A stretch of 64,000 bases of DNA from positions 256,116 through 320,115 of the forward strand of contig JACKER010000012.1 of assembly GCA_020632925.1 (NCBI GenBank). Direction: 5' to 3'. Positions 53,499-63,277 of this stretch are shown here, piece after piece. Position 1 is the first letter of the stretch. Each line of letters begins with the position of its first letter. The stretch is from Alphaproteobacteria bacterium (GTDB lineage: Bacteria > Myxococcota_A > UBA796 > GCA-2862545). The notes under the pieces were generated by a model. That model was not told where the DNA came from. It saw only the letters and a list, made by a program, of their open reading frames with translations, and did no database searches. Both the position numbers and the translations under genes were made by a program.

Positions 53499-54557
53499 AT
53501 GAGGATCGGCGTGTTGACGAGCGGCGGCGACGCCCCGGGGATGAACGGGTGTGTCCGCTCGGTGGTGAAGGGTGCGGTGGGCCAGGGCCACACGGCCATC
53601 GGCATCCGCCGCGGGTACGAGGGGCTGCTGGCGGGCGACGCGAGCGAGCTGTCGCTGGACGCGGTGGACGGCCTCTCCCGATACGGTGGCACCCGCCTCG
53701 GCTCCGCCCGCTGCAAGGCCATGATGACGCCCGCCGGGCTCCAGCGGGCGCTCGACCGGATCGGGGAGATGGCGCTCGACGCGCTGATCGTGATCGGCGG
53801 GAACGGGTCGCTCACCGGCGCCCACGCGCTCGCCCCTCACACGCCGGCACGGATCGTCGGCGTCCCGGCCTCCATCGACAACGACGTGGGCCACAGCGCG
53901 CTCGCGATCGGCGTCGACACGGCGGTCAACACGATCGTGGACGCCGCGGACCGCATCTCGGACACCGCCACCGCGCACCACCGGGTGTTCGTCATCGAGG
54001 TGATGGGCCGCCACTGCGGGTTCCTCGCGATGCGCAGCGGGGTGGCGGCGGACGCCGACGCGATCCTCGTCCCCGAGCGCAAGCTGACGCGCGAGCAGGT
54101 GATCGAGCGATGCGTGGCCGTGCTGCGCGCGAGCTTCCGCGCGGGCCGCCACAAGGAGCGCGTGCTGATCGTGAAGGCCGAGGGGGTCGAGGTGCCGACG
54201 GCGGAGCTCGTCGCGGAGCTGCGTGGGGTGGTGGACGCGGAGATGACCGGCGTGGACGTTCGCGAGACCGTGCTCGGTCACATCGTACGGGGCGGTGCTC
54301 CGTCGGCGCTCGACCGCCTGATCGCAGCGCGGCTCGGGCTCGCCGCCGTGGACGCCGCCTGCCGGGGCCTGACGGACGTGATGGTGGGCTGGGAGCCGCC
54401 TCGAGGCGCCGGCGAGCCCACGCGCGACCCGTCGGTGCGGACCGTGCGGCTCGCGGAGGTGCTCGTGGAGACGGAGCGGATGCTGTCCGCCGACTCCGAG
54501 CTGGCGCGGGCCCGTCTGGCGCTGCTGGACATGGCGGACGGGCTCCTGGCGCTCTGA
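53499..54557 (+). CDS. pfkA: 6-phosphofructokinase (ATP-type)
   Basis: A 352-residue enzyme phosphorylating fructose 6-phosphate in glycolysis. LTSGGDAPGMNG (about 7-18), PASIDNDVG (catalytic Asp), EVMGRHCGFLA, and LGHIVRGGAPSALDR are the family motifs. The nucleotide motif is GGNGS instead of GGDGS: the Asp that binds Mg-ATP in E. coli PfkA (D103) is Asn. The next residue is Gly and the residue before SIDND is Ala, both as in ATP-using rather than PPi-using forms. Normal length. Confidence 0.9.
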   Translation: MRIGVLTSGGDAPGMNGCVRSVVKGAVGQGHTAIGIRRGYEGLLAGDASELSLDAVDGLSRYGGTRLGSARCKAMMTPAGLQRALDRIGEMALDALIVIGGNGSLTGAHALAPHTPARIVGVPASIDNDVGHSALAIGVDTAVNTIVDAADRISDTATAHHRVFVIEVMGRHCGFLAMRSGVAADADAILVPERKLTREQVIERCVAVLRASFRAGRHKERVLIVKAEGVEVPTAELVAELRGVVDAEMTGVDVRETVLGHIVRGGAPSALDRLIAARLGLAAVDAACRGLTDVMVGWEPPRGAGEPTRDPSVRTVRLAEVLVETERMLSADSELARARLALLDMADGLLAL

Positions 54558-54559
54558 GG

Positions 54560-54931
54560 TCAGTCGCGCTGGGCGTAGACCCGGCGCTCGAGGACGGCGG
54601 AGACCGCGACGCCGATGGCGTAGGCGAGCAGATCCCAGGGGTCGAAGGTCGAGCCGAGCACGGCGTGCAGCACCCAGTGGGCGTCGGGGCCCACGAGGTG
54701 CAGGGTCTGCAGGCACTCGATGCCCATCGACAACGTGCCGACCGTGATCAGCCGAGCGCGTGCCGACGCGATGGGACCCAGCGCGATCATCGCCAGGAAC
54801 GCGTCGAGGAACACGACCACCACGGCGTCGCCGACGAAGCCCCGGAGCCATCCGTGAGCGTACAGGAAGATCAGGACGAGCGCGATCCAACCCGCTGCCG
54901 CGACCGCCGCCGGACGTATCCGCGATGACAC
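54560..54931 (-). CDS. DUF2809/VanZ-like small membrane protein
   Basis: A 123-residue protein with about four hydrophobic helices (VAAAGWIALVLIFLYAHGWL, VGDAVVVVFLDAFLAMIAL, ARLITVGTLSMGIECLQTLH) and the C-terminal FDPWDLLAYAIGVAVSAV, the signature of DUF2809. GTG 54931 with GGAGGT upstream. The function of this family is unknown. It converges on pfkA with 2 bp between stops. Confidence 0.8.
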   Translation of the reverse strand: MSSRIRPAAVAAAGWIALVLIFLYAHGWLRGFVGDAVVVVFLDAFLAMIALGPIASARARLITVGTLSMGIECLQTLHLVGPDAHWVLHAVLGSTFDPWDLLAYAIGVAVSAVLERRVYAQRD

Positions 54932-54951
54932 CGAGATCGACCTCCGACAGC

Positions 54952-54957
54952 ATCCTA
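54952..54957 (-). promoter_or_regulatory. -10-like box TAGGAT
   Basis: Minus-strand TAGGAT, 20 nt before the GTG at 54931. Confidence 0.4.
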
Positions 54958-54964
54958 CTCGTGG

Positions 54965-54970
54965 TACCGT
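54965..54970 (+). promoter_or_regulatory. -10-like box TACCGT
   Basis: TACCGT, 24 nt before ATG 54995; divergent from the box at 54952. Confidence 0.4.
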
Positions 54971-54994
54971 CGAGACAGTCTGCGAGGTCCTCCC

Positions 54995-56404
<1,410 letters not shown>

Positions 56405-56412
56405 GGTCGGGA

Positions 56413-56418
56413 TACCCT
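56413..56418 (+). promoter_or_regulatory. -10-like box TACCCT
   Basis: TACCCT, 17 nt before GTG 56436, with GGAGGT between. Confidence 0.4.
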
Positions 56419-56435
56419 CGCTTCGGAGGTGCGCG

Positions 56436-56855
56436 GTGTGGTGGTGGCTAGCAGCCTGCTCGGGCGGCGGTGACGTCGTCCTGACGGGCGACTCCGACGA
56501 CGACTGCGCTGGCGCCGAGACCTACGTCGCCGGGATCGAGGCCACGACGTCCTCGGGCGCCGTCGTGAGCATCGTGTCCGCCGAACCCACGCCCCCCGAC
56601 GTGGGCGACAACACCTGGATCGTGTCGGTCGCCGATGCGACCGGGGCGCCGGTCGTCGGGCTCTCGCCCGTGGTCACGCCGTGGATGCCGATGCACGGCC
56701 ACGGGCTCGCTCCCCCGGACTACGGCGGGATCGACCAGGGCGACGGGACGTACGTGGTCCCGACGTTCGACCTGATCATGCCGGGCCTGTGGGAGTTCAC
56801 GATCGACCTGGGCGCCGACGACGAGGCGATGTTCGCCTTCTGCGCGGAGGGCTAG
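56436..56855 (+). CDS. FixH-like lipoprotein
   Basis: A 139-residue protein starting at GTG 56436 behind GGAGGT. The signal MWWWLAAC puts the lipobox Cys at residue 8, among the shortest conceivable. The mature domain has the YtkA/FixH-like immunoglobulin pattern: NTWIVSVADATGAPVVGLSP, TPWMPMHGHG (metal-type His/Met cluster) and GLWEFTIDL. FixH-like domains are often linked to copper or cytochrome oxidase assembly. First gene of a tight three-gene set. Confidence 0.75.
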   Translation: MWWWLAACSGGGDVVLTGDSDDDCAGAETYVAGIEATTSSGAVVSIVSAEPTPPDVGDNTWIVSVADATGAPVVGLSPVVTPWMPMHGHGLAPPDYGGIDQGDGTYVVPTFDLIMPGLWEFTIDLGADDEAMFAFCAEG

Positions 56856-57217
56856 TGCTGCTGAGCCTCTTGTGGGGCTGTGGCCCGCGCTGCGTCGACG
56901 TCGACGAGACCTGCACCCCTCAGTACGAACCGACCTTCGACGAGGTCTACGCGAACACCCTGGCGCCGAGCTGCGCGCTCGAGGGCTGCCACGGTAGTGA
57001 CGGCGGGAACCACGGGTTCGACCTGTCCGGTACGCCCGACGAGGTCTATGCGACCCTCGTGGAGGGTGGGGCCGTGGTCCCCGGCGAGCCCGGGTGCGGC
57101 AAGGTCGTGGTGCACATCGAGTCCACCGGCCACGCGCAGATGCCGCCCGGTTCCCCCCTGCCGGACGAGGAGCGCTGCGCCCTGCGGACCTGGATCGCGG
57201 ACGGAGCGCTGCGGTGA
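56855..57217 (+). CDS. Lipoprotein with cytochrome-like CX4CH motif
   Basis: A 120-residue protein. GTG 56855 overlaps the previous TAG (TAGTG). Signal MLLSLLWGC (lipobox Cys 9). SCALEGCHG is a C-x4-C-H sequence with GHAQMPPGSPLPD downstream, the Met-containing segment seen near the heme of small c-type cytochromes. This spaced motif is common in myxobacterial proteins, and whether it binds heme is uncertain. The stop overlaps the next start (GTGA). Confidence 0.65.
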   Translation: MLLSLLWGCGPRCVDVDETCTPQYEPTFDEVYANTLAPSCALEGCHGSDGGNHGFDLSGTPDEVYATLVEGGAVVPGEPGCGKVVVHIESTGHAQMPPGSPLPDEERCALRTWIADGALR

Positions 57218-58557
57218 TCCTCTGGCTGGCCGCGTGCCGCCCGGCGCTCGACGCCGAGGAGCTGCGCGACCCGCAGGCCTGCGCCGAGTGCCACCCGGAC
57301 CACGTCGCCGAGTGGGAGGGCTCGATGCACGCCCACGCGGGCGACGACCCCGTGTTCCGCGCGATGAACGCCAAGGGTCAGCGCGAGACGAACGGTGCGC
57401 TCGGCGACTTCTGCGTGAAGTGCCACGCGCCGCTCGCAGTCGCGCTCGGCGAGGCGACCGACGACGTGGACGACCTGCCACCCGAGCTGCGCGGCGTCAC
57501 CTGCGCGTTCTGCCACCAGGTGGACGCCGTCGAGGGGGACCACGGCAACCCCCTGCGGCTCGCGGACGATGGCGTGCTCCGCGGCGGGATCCGCGATCCC
57601 GTGGAGAACAGGGCACACGCCTCGACGTGGTCACCGCTGCACGACCGGGACGCGCCCGAGTCGTCGTCGATGTGCGGCAGCTGCCACGACATCGTGACGC
57701 CGCTGGGCGGGCACATCGAGCGGACCTACGCCGAGTGGCAGGGCAGCCTGTTCGCGAAGCCCGCCTTCGGTCTGTCCTGCGGGGACTGCCACATGCGGGG
57801 GCGCGAGGGGGTCGCCGCCGAGGCCGACGACGTGAAGCTGCGCCGCGTCCACGAGCACACCTTCCCGGGGGTCGACGTCGCGCTCATCGACTGGCCGGAC
57901 CGCGAGCGCCAGCGCCAGCAGGTCCAGGATCTGCTCGACGACACCGTGAACGCGTGGCTCTGCGTGTCGCCGACCGCGGACGGGACCACGCTCGTGGTGG
58001 GTACGCTCGAGAACGTGGCGTCGGGGCACTTCTTCCCGAGCGGCGCGACCGCCGACCGGCGCGTATGGGCCGAGGTCCACGCGTACGAAGGCGAGCGAGA
58101 GGTGTGGTCGAGCGGCGCGATCGCGCCCGACGTCGCCGTGGCGTCCGCCTCGGACCCCTCGATCTGGCGCCTGTGGAGCACGTTGTTGAACGAGCAGGGC
58201 CAGCCCACGCACGACTTCTGGGAGGCGGCGTCGCTCGATCCCGGCGTGCTGCTCCCCGTACAGACCACGCTCGATCCGAACGATCCCACCTACGTGAGCA
58301 CCCACCTGCAGCACGAGTGGCTGGTGGTGGGCGCGGTCCCCGATCGGATCACGATGCAGCTCGACGTGCGCCCGATCGGGCTCGACATCCTCGACGAGCT
58401 CGTGGAGAGCGGCGACCTCGACCCGTCGGTCCGCGACGCCATGCCGACGTTCACCCTCGGCTCGACGGTGCTCGAGTGGAGGCTCGGGACGCCGTCGAAC
58501 GCGGGCGGCCTGTCCTGCGTCCCCGACGCGCCGCCGGTCGTCGCCGCCCCCGAGTGA
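57214..58557 (+). CDS. Pentaheme c-type cytochrome lipoprotein
   Basis: A 447-residue protein. Signal MILWLAAC (lipobox Cys 8). Five C-x2-C-H heme sites: CAECH (23-27), CVKCH (67-71), CAFCH (about 100), CGSCH (about 152) and CGDCH (about 192). This resembles cytochrome c554/NrfA-like multiheme proteins. A 230-residue beta domain without hemes follows (LCVSPTADGTTLVVGTLENV, SGHFFPSGATADRRVWAEVH). Likely an outer-membrane or periplasmic electron carrier. The FixH-like and CX4CH partners upstream suggest a small electron-transfer module. Confidence 0.85.
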   Translation: MILWLAACRPALDAEELRDPQACAECHPDHVAEWEGSMHAHAGDDPVFRAMNAKGQRETNGALGDFCVKCHAPLAVALGEATDDVDDLPPELRGVTCAFCHQVDAVEGDHGNPLRLADDGVLRGGIRDPVENRAHASTWSPLHDRDAPESSSMCGSCHDIVTPLGGHIERTYAEWQGSLFAKPAFGLSCGDCHMRGREGVAAEADDVKLRRVHEHTFPGVDVALIDWPDRERQRQQVQDLLDDTVNAWLCVSPTADGTTLVVGTLENVASGHFFPSGATADRRVWAEVHAYEGEREVWSSGAIAPDVAVASASDPSIWRLWSTLLNEQGQPTHDFWEAASLDPGVLLPVQTTLDPNDPTYVSTHLQHEWLVVGAVPDRITMQLDVRPIGLDILDELVESGDLDPSVRDAMPTFTLGSTVLEWRLGTPSNAGGLSCVPDAPPVVAAPE

Positions 58558-58560
58558 GGA

Positions 58561-59061
58561 CTACGCGTACTGGGCGGCGTCCGTGACGGCGAGCCAGTAG
58601 TCGTACAGGTCGAGGTCCTCGGCGACGGCCGGCAACTTCGCGATCGGCTTCGCGAGGTCCGCGAGCGGCGCGAACACGTCGGGGATCTGGCGCACGATGG
58701 CGGCGGCCTTCGCGGCCCCCACCCGCACGGCCTTGCGCTGCCCGCACCAGATCGCCGCCGCGACCAGGTCGTCCACGTCGAACAGCGCCTCCTCGACCTC
58801 CTCGTCGGTGGCACCGCCGGTGCTGACCTCGTCGAGCGCCTCGATCAGCGCGTCGGTGTCGACCTGCTCCCACAGATCCGCGAGCAGCTCGGCGCCGTCG
58901 CCGTCGCGCCAGGCCATGGCGTCCTTCATCGACGGGCCGCCACCCAACCTCGCGGCCAGCCCGGCGACGATCGCGATCTCCAGCGCGTCCTCGGCGTCCA
59001 CCACCGGCTCGCCCAGCAGCTCGTCCAGCTGCTCGAGGAGCACGTCCAGCTCTTGCTTCAT
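58561..59061 (-). CDS. Hypothetical acidic helical protein
   Basis: A 166-residue protein, ATG 59061 behind AGGAGGGGG. Acidic and helical throughout (LDVLLEQLDELLGEPVVDAE; VSTGGATDEEVEEALFDVDD). No signal peptide, membrane segment or known family. It converges with the cytochrome gene with 3 bp between stops. A 32-codon frame lies directly upstream on the same strand. Confidence 0.65.
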   Translation of the reverse strand: MKQELDVLLEQLDELLGEPVVDAEDALEIAIVAGLAARLGGGPSMKDAMAWRDGDGAELLADLWEQVDTDALIEALDEVSTGGATDEEVEEALFDVDDLVAAAIWCGQRKAVRVGAAKAAAIVRQIPDVFAPLADLAKPIAKLPAVAEDLDLYDYWLAVTDAAQYA

Positions 59062-59070
59062 GTCCCCCTC

Positions 59071-59169
59071 CTATGCGGGGTCCTTCCACGGGTCGAGCAC
59101 ATCCACGCCCAGGGGTGTGAAGTCGCGCACGTTCCTGATGATGCGGGGGGGCGTGTAGAATCGAGTCAT
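59071..59169 (-). CDS. Candidate 32-residue protein
   Basis: ATG 59169 opens a 32-codon frame ending TAG 10 nt before the ATG at 59061. The product MTRFYTPPRIIRNVRD ... LGVDVLDPWKDPA is Pro/aromatic-rich and does not look like an antisense shadow. GAGGGAG lies upstream. Its ATG overlaps the ATG of the divergent lipoprotein gene at 59168 (CATG), so the two messages must share their first bases. Not recognised; it could be the first gene of an operon with the 166-residue protein. Confidence 0.4.
   Translation of the reverse strand: MTRFYTPPRIIRNVRDFTPLGVDVLDPWKDPA
59156..59161 (+). promoter_or_regulatory. Leaderless-type -10 box TAGAAT
   Basis: TAGAAT, then CGAGTC (6 nt), then ATG 59168. The TAG is in frame. 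Confidence 0.55.
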
Positions 59170-59854
59170 GTGGCGCTCCCTCTCCCTGCTCCCGCTGGCG
59201 GTCGGCTGCATCCCGGACGAGGTGGGCCGTGAGGTCCAGTCCGGTGACGCCGTCGCCTGCCTCGCGGCTCCCGTGGCGTTCGACGCCGAGGTCACCGTGT
59301 CGGGCATCATCGTCGCGGACGGAGCGCCCGACGGCGACGAGGGGTGGACGGCGGGCGCACGCTGCGACGAGATCTCGCGCCGGTTCAGCATTCTGGACGG
59401 CGACCAGACCTGGCACGTGGGGTATGGCTGGACCGAGGACGGCCCGGACGCGACCCAGGTCCTCGACATCACGCCGGAGTCCGAGGTCGACCTCTACTTC
59501 ATGGCCCAGGACGAGCGCGCGGGCTTCGTCCTGACCCAGCTCGAGCGCATCGTGGCCGCGACCTCCGTGGGCATCGGCGACCCCGCGCTGCTCGCGAACG
59601 CGGTGCCGGGCCTCGAGATCCGCGACGGCCGTACCACGGGCACCCAGCACATCGACTGCGGCACGCAGGTCTCGCGCAGCATCGTGTTCCGAGGGGACGA
59701 GGACGTGGACCTCGAGCCCGTCGACTCCGACTGGTTGCACGTCGACGGGCAGCTCACGAGGGCGTGGGCGCTCGCGGCCTGGGGCGTGCGCAACGCCACC
59801 TGCGATCAGGACGGCGAGCTGTCGTGGGCGATCTGGCGTACAGAGGAAGGATGA
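59168..59854 (+). CDS. Hypothetical lipoprotein
   Basis: A 228-residue protein. Signal MWRSLSLLPLAVGC (lipobox Cys 14); the start is fixed by an in-frame TAG four codons upstream. The mature protein is beta-rich with five Cys (GDAVACLAAPVAFDAEVTVS, GARCDEISRRFSILDGDQTW, VRNATCDQDG). No family recognised. The TGA overlaps the rdgB ATG (ATGA), so rdgB is probably co-translated from this leaderless message. Confidence 0.7.
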   Translation: MWRSLSLLPLAVGCIPDEVGREVQSGDAVACLAAPVAFDAEVTVSGIIVADGAPDGDEGWTAGARCDEISRRFSILDGDQTWHVGYGWTEDGPDATQVLDITPESEVDLYFMAQDERAGFVLTQLERIVAATSVGIGDPALLANAVPGLEIRDGRTTGTQHIDCGTQVSRSIVFRGDEDVDLEPVDSDWLHVDGQLTRAWALAAWGVRNATCDQDGELSWAIWRTEEG

Positions 59855-60435
59855 CCCCGACGCGACTCGTCTTCGCCACCCGAAACGCGCACAAGCTGAA
59901 GGAGGTCCGGGCCATGCTCTCCGACCTCCCCGGGCTCGAGCTGGTCGACCTCGACAGCGTGGGCGTGCAGGGCGATCCGCCGGAGACCGGCGACACCTTC
60001 GAGGCCAACGCGCTGCAGAAGGCGCGGTGGGTGCACGCGCTGACGGGCCTCCCCTGCGTCGCGGACGACTCGGGGCTCGAGGTGGACGCGCTCGGCGGGG
60101 CGCCCGGGGTGTACAGCAAGCGCTTCTCCCCCGAGCAGACGCACGAGGCGAACAACGCGCTGCTGCTGTCGCGGCTGGAGGGGGTGACCGACCGGCGCGC
60201 GCGCTTCCGTTGTGTGTTGGCGGTGGTGGACGGCGAGCGTGAGTGGACGGTCGACGGGCGCTGCGAGGGCGCGATCGGGCACGGGCTGCGGGGAGAGCAC
60301 GGCTTCGGGTACGACCCGCTCTTCCTCCCGGACGAGGCGCCGGGGCGCTCGCTGGCCGAGCTGTCCATGGAGGACAAGAACCGCATCAGCCACCGGGGGC
60401 GCGCCTTCGTGGCGCTGGCGACGTGTCTGGGCTGA
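59851..60435 (+). CDS. rdgB: dITP/XTP pyrophosphatase
   Basis: A 194-residue protein of the RdgB/HAM1 family that hydrolyses non-canonical purine nucleoside triphosphates. FATRNAHKLKEVRAML (about 7-22), TGDTFEANALQKA, ADDSGLEVDALGGAPGVYS (about 68-86), GFGYDPLFLP and NRISHRGRAF are the conserved blocks. Complete and of standard length. ATG 59851 overlaps the upstream stop. Confidence 0.95.
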   Translation: MTPTRLVFATRNAHKLKEVRAMLSDLPGLELVDLDSVGVQGDPPETGDTFEANALQKARWVHALTGLPCVADDSGLEVDALGGAPGVYSKRFSPEQTHEANNALLLSRLEGVTDRRARFRCVLAVVDGEREWTVDGRCEGAIGHGLRGEHGFGYDPLFLPDEAPGRSLAELSMEDKNRISHRGRAFVALATCLG

Positions 60436-61628
60436 ACGAGCTCCTCTACGAAGCCTGGCCGGTCGTCCTGGGCCTGGGGTGGGGCACCTTCCTGCTCCTG
60501 CTCTCGATGTGGAAGAACCTCCAGCAGGACCGTACGGTCGAGCTGCACCGCAGGGTGGCGAGCGTCTCGGAGCGCCTGTACTTCCGGCCCAGGGGCGCCA
60601 CCGGCTTCAGCGGACGCATCGAGGGCGTGCCGGTCGAGATCAGCACCGAGCACCCGCGTCAGCCCGACGAGGAGGTGCCGAACGTCGGCGTGATCCGGAT
60701 CGAGGCCTCGGAGCCGCTGGCGCTGCCCGTTCGGTTCTGCGCGGAGGGGCCGTCGACCTGGCTCGGGGCGCAGGACCTCCAGTTCGGCGAGCAGCGTTTC
60801 GACGACGTGGTCCACGTCCGCACCCAGGACGACGCGGTCGCGCGCGCGCTGCTCGACGGCCCGGCGCGGGACGCGGTCGTCGCCGCGGTCGAGGCCGGCC
60901 TCCGCTTCGAGGACGGCGTCTGGTTCGTGGAGACGGTGGCGGTGTCCTGGGACGAGGACAAGCTGACCCAGATGTTGCGTGCGGTCGCGCGTGCCCAGGG
61001 CGCCCTGGCGCAGGCGGCGCAGCGCGTGCGCGACGTCCCGAGCGGCCTGCGGATCGTGGCCCGCACCGACCGCCACGCCGGCGTGCGCGCGCGCGCCCTC
61101 GATCTGCTGGTCCAACGCGGCATCGCGGACCGTGACACGCTGCTGGACCGCTGCCGCGACGTGGATGTGAACGTCCGCCTCATCGCCGCGCGCGCGCTCG
61201 GACCCGAAGGGGCGGACACGCTGGCGGAGCAGATGCGCAGCGGGAGCCGCACCATCCGGGTGCGTGCCGCCTCCGCGCTGGGGGAGTCCGCGCAGCTGCG
61301 CGCCGAGCTGGTGCAGGAGGTCGAGGACTGCCTGATGGCGGCGCTGCCCGACCCCGAGCTGGTGCACCTCGCGCTGCTGGGGCTGACGCGACACGGGACG
61401 GGGCGCTCCGTCGAGGCGCTGAAGCGAGCGGTGGCCGAGGCGCCCAACGGCGAGGCACGGGCCTTCGCGCGCAAGGTCCTGGAGGCCGTCCGCGCGCGGC
61501 TCGACCCGACCGCCTCGGGCGGCCTGTCCATCGTCGAGCACGACCACGGCGGGCTGTCGGAGGCCACCGACCTCGAAGCGGGCCAGTTGGCGCTCGCCCG
61601 CGCTCGCACCGGGGTCACCGAGCGCTGA
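60423..61628 (+). CDS. Membrane-anchored HEAT-repeat protein
   Basis: A 401-residue protein. GTG 60423 overlaps rdgB by 13 nt. One membrane helix near the N-terminus (WPVVLGLGWGTFLLLLSMW). Residues about 205-370 contain HEAT-like repeats (HAGVRARALDLLVQRGIADR, DVNVRLIAARALGPEGADTL, TIRVRAASALGES). The middle region is beta-rich. No enzyme motif seen. Its TGA is directly followed by the stop of the convergent gene (shared TGATCA). Confidence 0.7.
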   Translation: MSGLNELLYEAWPVVLGLGWGTFLLLLSMWKNLQQDRTVELHRRVASVSERLYFRPRGATGFSGRIEGVPVEISTEHPRQPDEEVPNVGVIRIEASEPLALPVRFCAEGPSTWLGAQDLQFGEQRFDDVVHVRTQDDAVARALLDGPARDAVVAAVEAGLRFEDGVWFVETVAVSWDEDKLTQMLRAVARAQGALAQAAQRVRDVPSGLRIVARTDRHAGVRARALDLLVQRGIADRDTLLDRCRDVDVNVRLIAARALGPEGADTLAEQMRSGSRTIRVRAASALGESAQLRAELVQEVEDCLMAALPDPELVHLALLGLTRHGTGRSVEALKRAVAEAPNGEARAFARKVLEAVRARLDPTASGGLSIVEHDHGGLSEATDLEAGQLALARARTGVTER

Positions 61629-62621
61629 TCACCAGTGGAACCGGACGGTCGGCGTCGAGACGCCCCAGGTGCCCTGCGCGAGCCCAGCGCCCACCGACGG
61701 TGCGGCGGCGCCGAGGACCAGCAGCGACGTGCCCGTGATGGCGCCGGCGGTGGCGGTGTCGGTGTACTCCGTGAGCAGGAGGGTGGCGATCCCGAGCGTC
61801 CACAGGCCGCCCTGCACCCCGATACCCACCAGTGCGCCCGTGGCGGGTACCCACCGTCGTCGCCGGGAGGACAGCGCCGCCCCGATCGGTGCGCCCACCT
61901 CGAACCCGACGACGGCGCCGCCGAGCGGGAACACCAGGATGCCGGGCCCGGAGAAGTGCGCGTCGGGGTGGGCCAGCACATCGACCACGGCGATCAGGGT
62001 ACCAGCCTTCGATCCCACCGAAGTTCCCGCGCCCTGCGCGAGGAGCGTGTAGCCCGCCGCGCGACCGTCGAACCGGAGCGGGTGTCTGATCGGGCCGCTC
62101 GACGGTGGCACCGTGGCGTCCAGCACGCAGGTCCCCTCCGGGACCGGGTCCGGCAGCGTGTCGGCCACCTCGATCCGAGGATCCAGACGTCGGCGGAGGA
62201 AGGGCGCATCTTCCGGTTCGGCCAGGACGAGGACGGACGGCTGTGTCCGCCAGCGCTCCTGCACCGCCGTCATCAGCTCGATGGGTTCGTCCGATGGCTC
62301 GGACGGAGCGCACGGAACCGGAGGTCCAGCGGACACGGTGCCGTCGACATCGAGCGTCGCCAGCGACCACCGCGACCCGGCCGCCAGGGCCACGAGCAGG
62401 CACCGATGGGGCGAGGGGGTCAGCGACGCCGCGACCTCCTCGGCGGTGCGAGCGTCGCCCGTGCGGCGCCCGAGCACGGTCACCTCGTGACGCAGCACCC
62501 GCCGCATGGCGCTGGACCGGCGGTTCGTGACGACGGCCACGTCGACGTCCTCGCGCATCTCGTCGACCACGACCACGAGCGCATCCAGGTCGTCGACGAT
62601 GGCGGGTGCGAGGCAGGGCAT
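61629..62621 (-). CDS. Hypothetical membrane protein with C-terminal hydrophobic helices
   Basis: A 330-residue protein from ATG 62621. The N-terminal half is a soluble alpha/beta region (DDLDALVVVVDEMREDVDVA; PSVLVLAEPEDAPFLRRRLD). The C-terminal half is Gly/Ala-rich with three or four hydrophobic segments (ILVFPLGGAVVGFEVGAPIG; ITGTSLLVLGAAAPSVGAGL). No family recognised. TATCAT lies 5 nt before the ATG, suggesting a leaderless message. Confidence 0.6.
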   Translation of the reverse strand: MPCLAPAIVDDLDALVVVVDEMREDVDVAVVTNRRSSAMRRVLRHEVTVLGRRTGDARTAEEVAASLTPSPHRCLLVALAAGSRWSLATLDVDGTVSAGPPVPCAPSEPSDEPIELMTAVQERWRTQPSVLVLAEPEDAPFLRRRLDPRIEVADTLPDPVPEGTCVLDATVPPSSGPIRHPLRFDGRAAGYTLLAQGAGTSVGSKAGTLIAVVDVLAHPDAHFSGPGILVFPLGGAVVGFEVGAPIGAALSSRRRRWVPATGALVGIGVQGGLWTLGIATLLLTEYTDTATAGAITGTSLLVLGAAAPSVGAGLAQGTWGVSTPTVRFHW

Positions 62622-62626
62622 GAACG

Positions 62627-62632
62627 ATGATA
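62627..62632 (-). promoter_or_regulatory. Leaderless-type -10 box TATCAT
   Basis: Minus-strand TATCAT, 5 nt before the ATG at 62621. Confidence 0.4.
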
Positions 62633-62662
62633 GCCCGACGAACACCATCGACAGGGACCGCG

Positions 62663-63169
62663 TTGGAACAGGAACGCTTCCGAGAGCTGACCATGCTGGG
62701 GCACTGGCACTCCATGGAGGCGGAGCTCGGTGACCTCGTGCCACTGCTCCCACGGATCGTCCACGTCTGTGTCGAGGTCGGAGAGGGAGGATACGACGAG
62801 GAGCAACTGATGTCCCTGGGCTATCGTCTGCGCAACCTCGACGACGCGGCCGATACCGCACTGGCCGCTGCCCAGCGGGGGCCCAGACAGTTCCACGTCG
62901 CCCTGTGGATCCTCTACCCCATGATCGGGGAGGAGCGGACCACGGCCTGGCTCTCGGATCTCGTGGATGTGCTCGTGGCCGCTCTTCCGTCGTTGGCGGA
63001 CTGCTCGGTCGCGATGCTCGCGCTGTGTCGGGTGGCGATGTCCACGACGAACGACACCGTCCGCGAGCGCGCGGTCTGCCGTCTTCGGTCAGCTCTGGAC
63101 GACGACGCGACCGACACGCGCTACGTGGAGCCGCAGATCCGGATGGCCCTCGCCTTCGTGGGTGCGTGA
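62663..63169 (+). CDS. Hypothetical cytoplasmic helical protein
   Basis: A 168-residue protein if started at TTG 62663 (AGGGA upstream). ATG 62627 would overlap the divergent gene's promoter, and ATG 62693 would shorten it by 10 residues. Helical throughout (SMEAELGDLVPLLPRIVHVC, LRNLDDAADTALAAAQRGPR), resembling HEAT-like or immunity-type proteins. No family recognised. Confidence 0.55.
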   Translation: MEQERFRELTMLGHWHSMEAELGDLVPLLPRIVHVCVEVGEGGYDEEQLMSLGYRLRNLDDAADTALAAAQRGPRQFHVALWILYPMIGEERTTAWLSDLVDVLVAALPSLADCSVAMLALCRVAMSTTNDTVRERAVCRLRSALDDDATDTRYVEPQIRMALAFVGA

Positions 63170-63277
63170 CGGATCAGCAGAACCCAGCCTCCGAGGGCGA
63201 GCGTACACCGCCGAGGCGTCGTTCGCACGGTAGCCCTCCCCAGAGTCCGTATGAGAGAATCGGGCTGGGAGGCGTGG

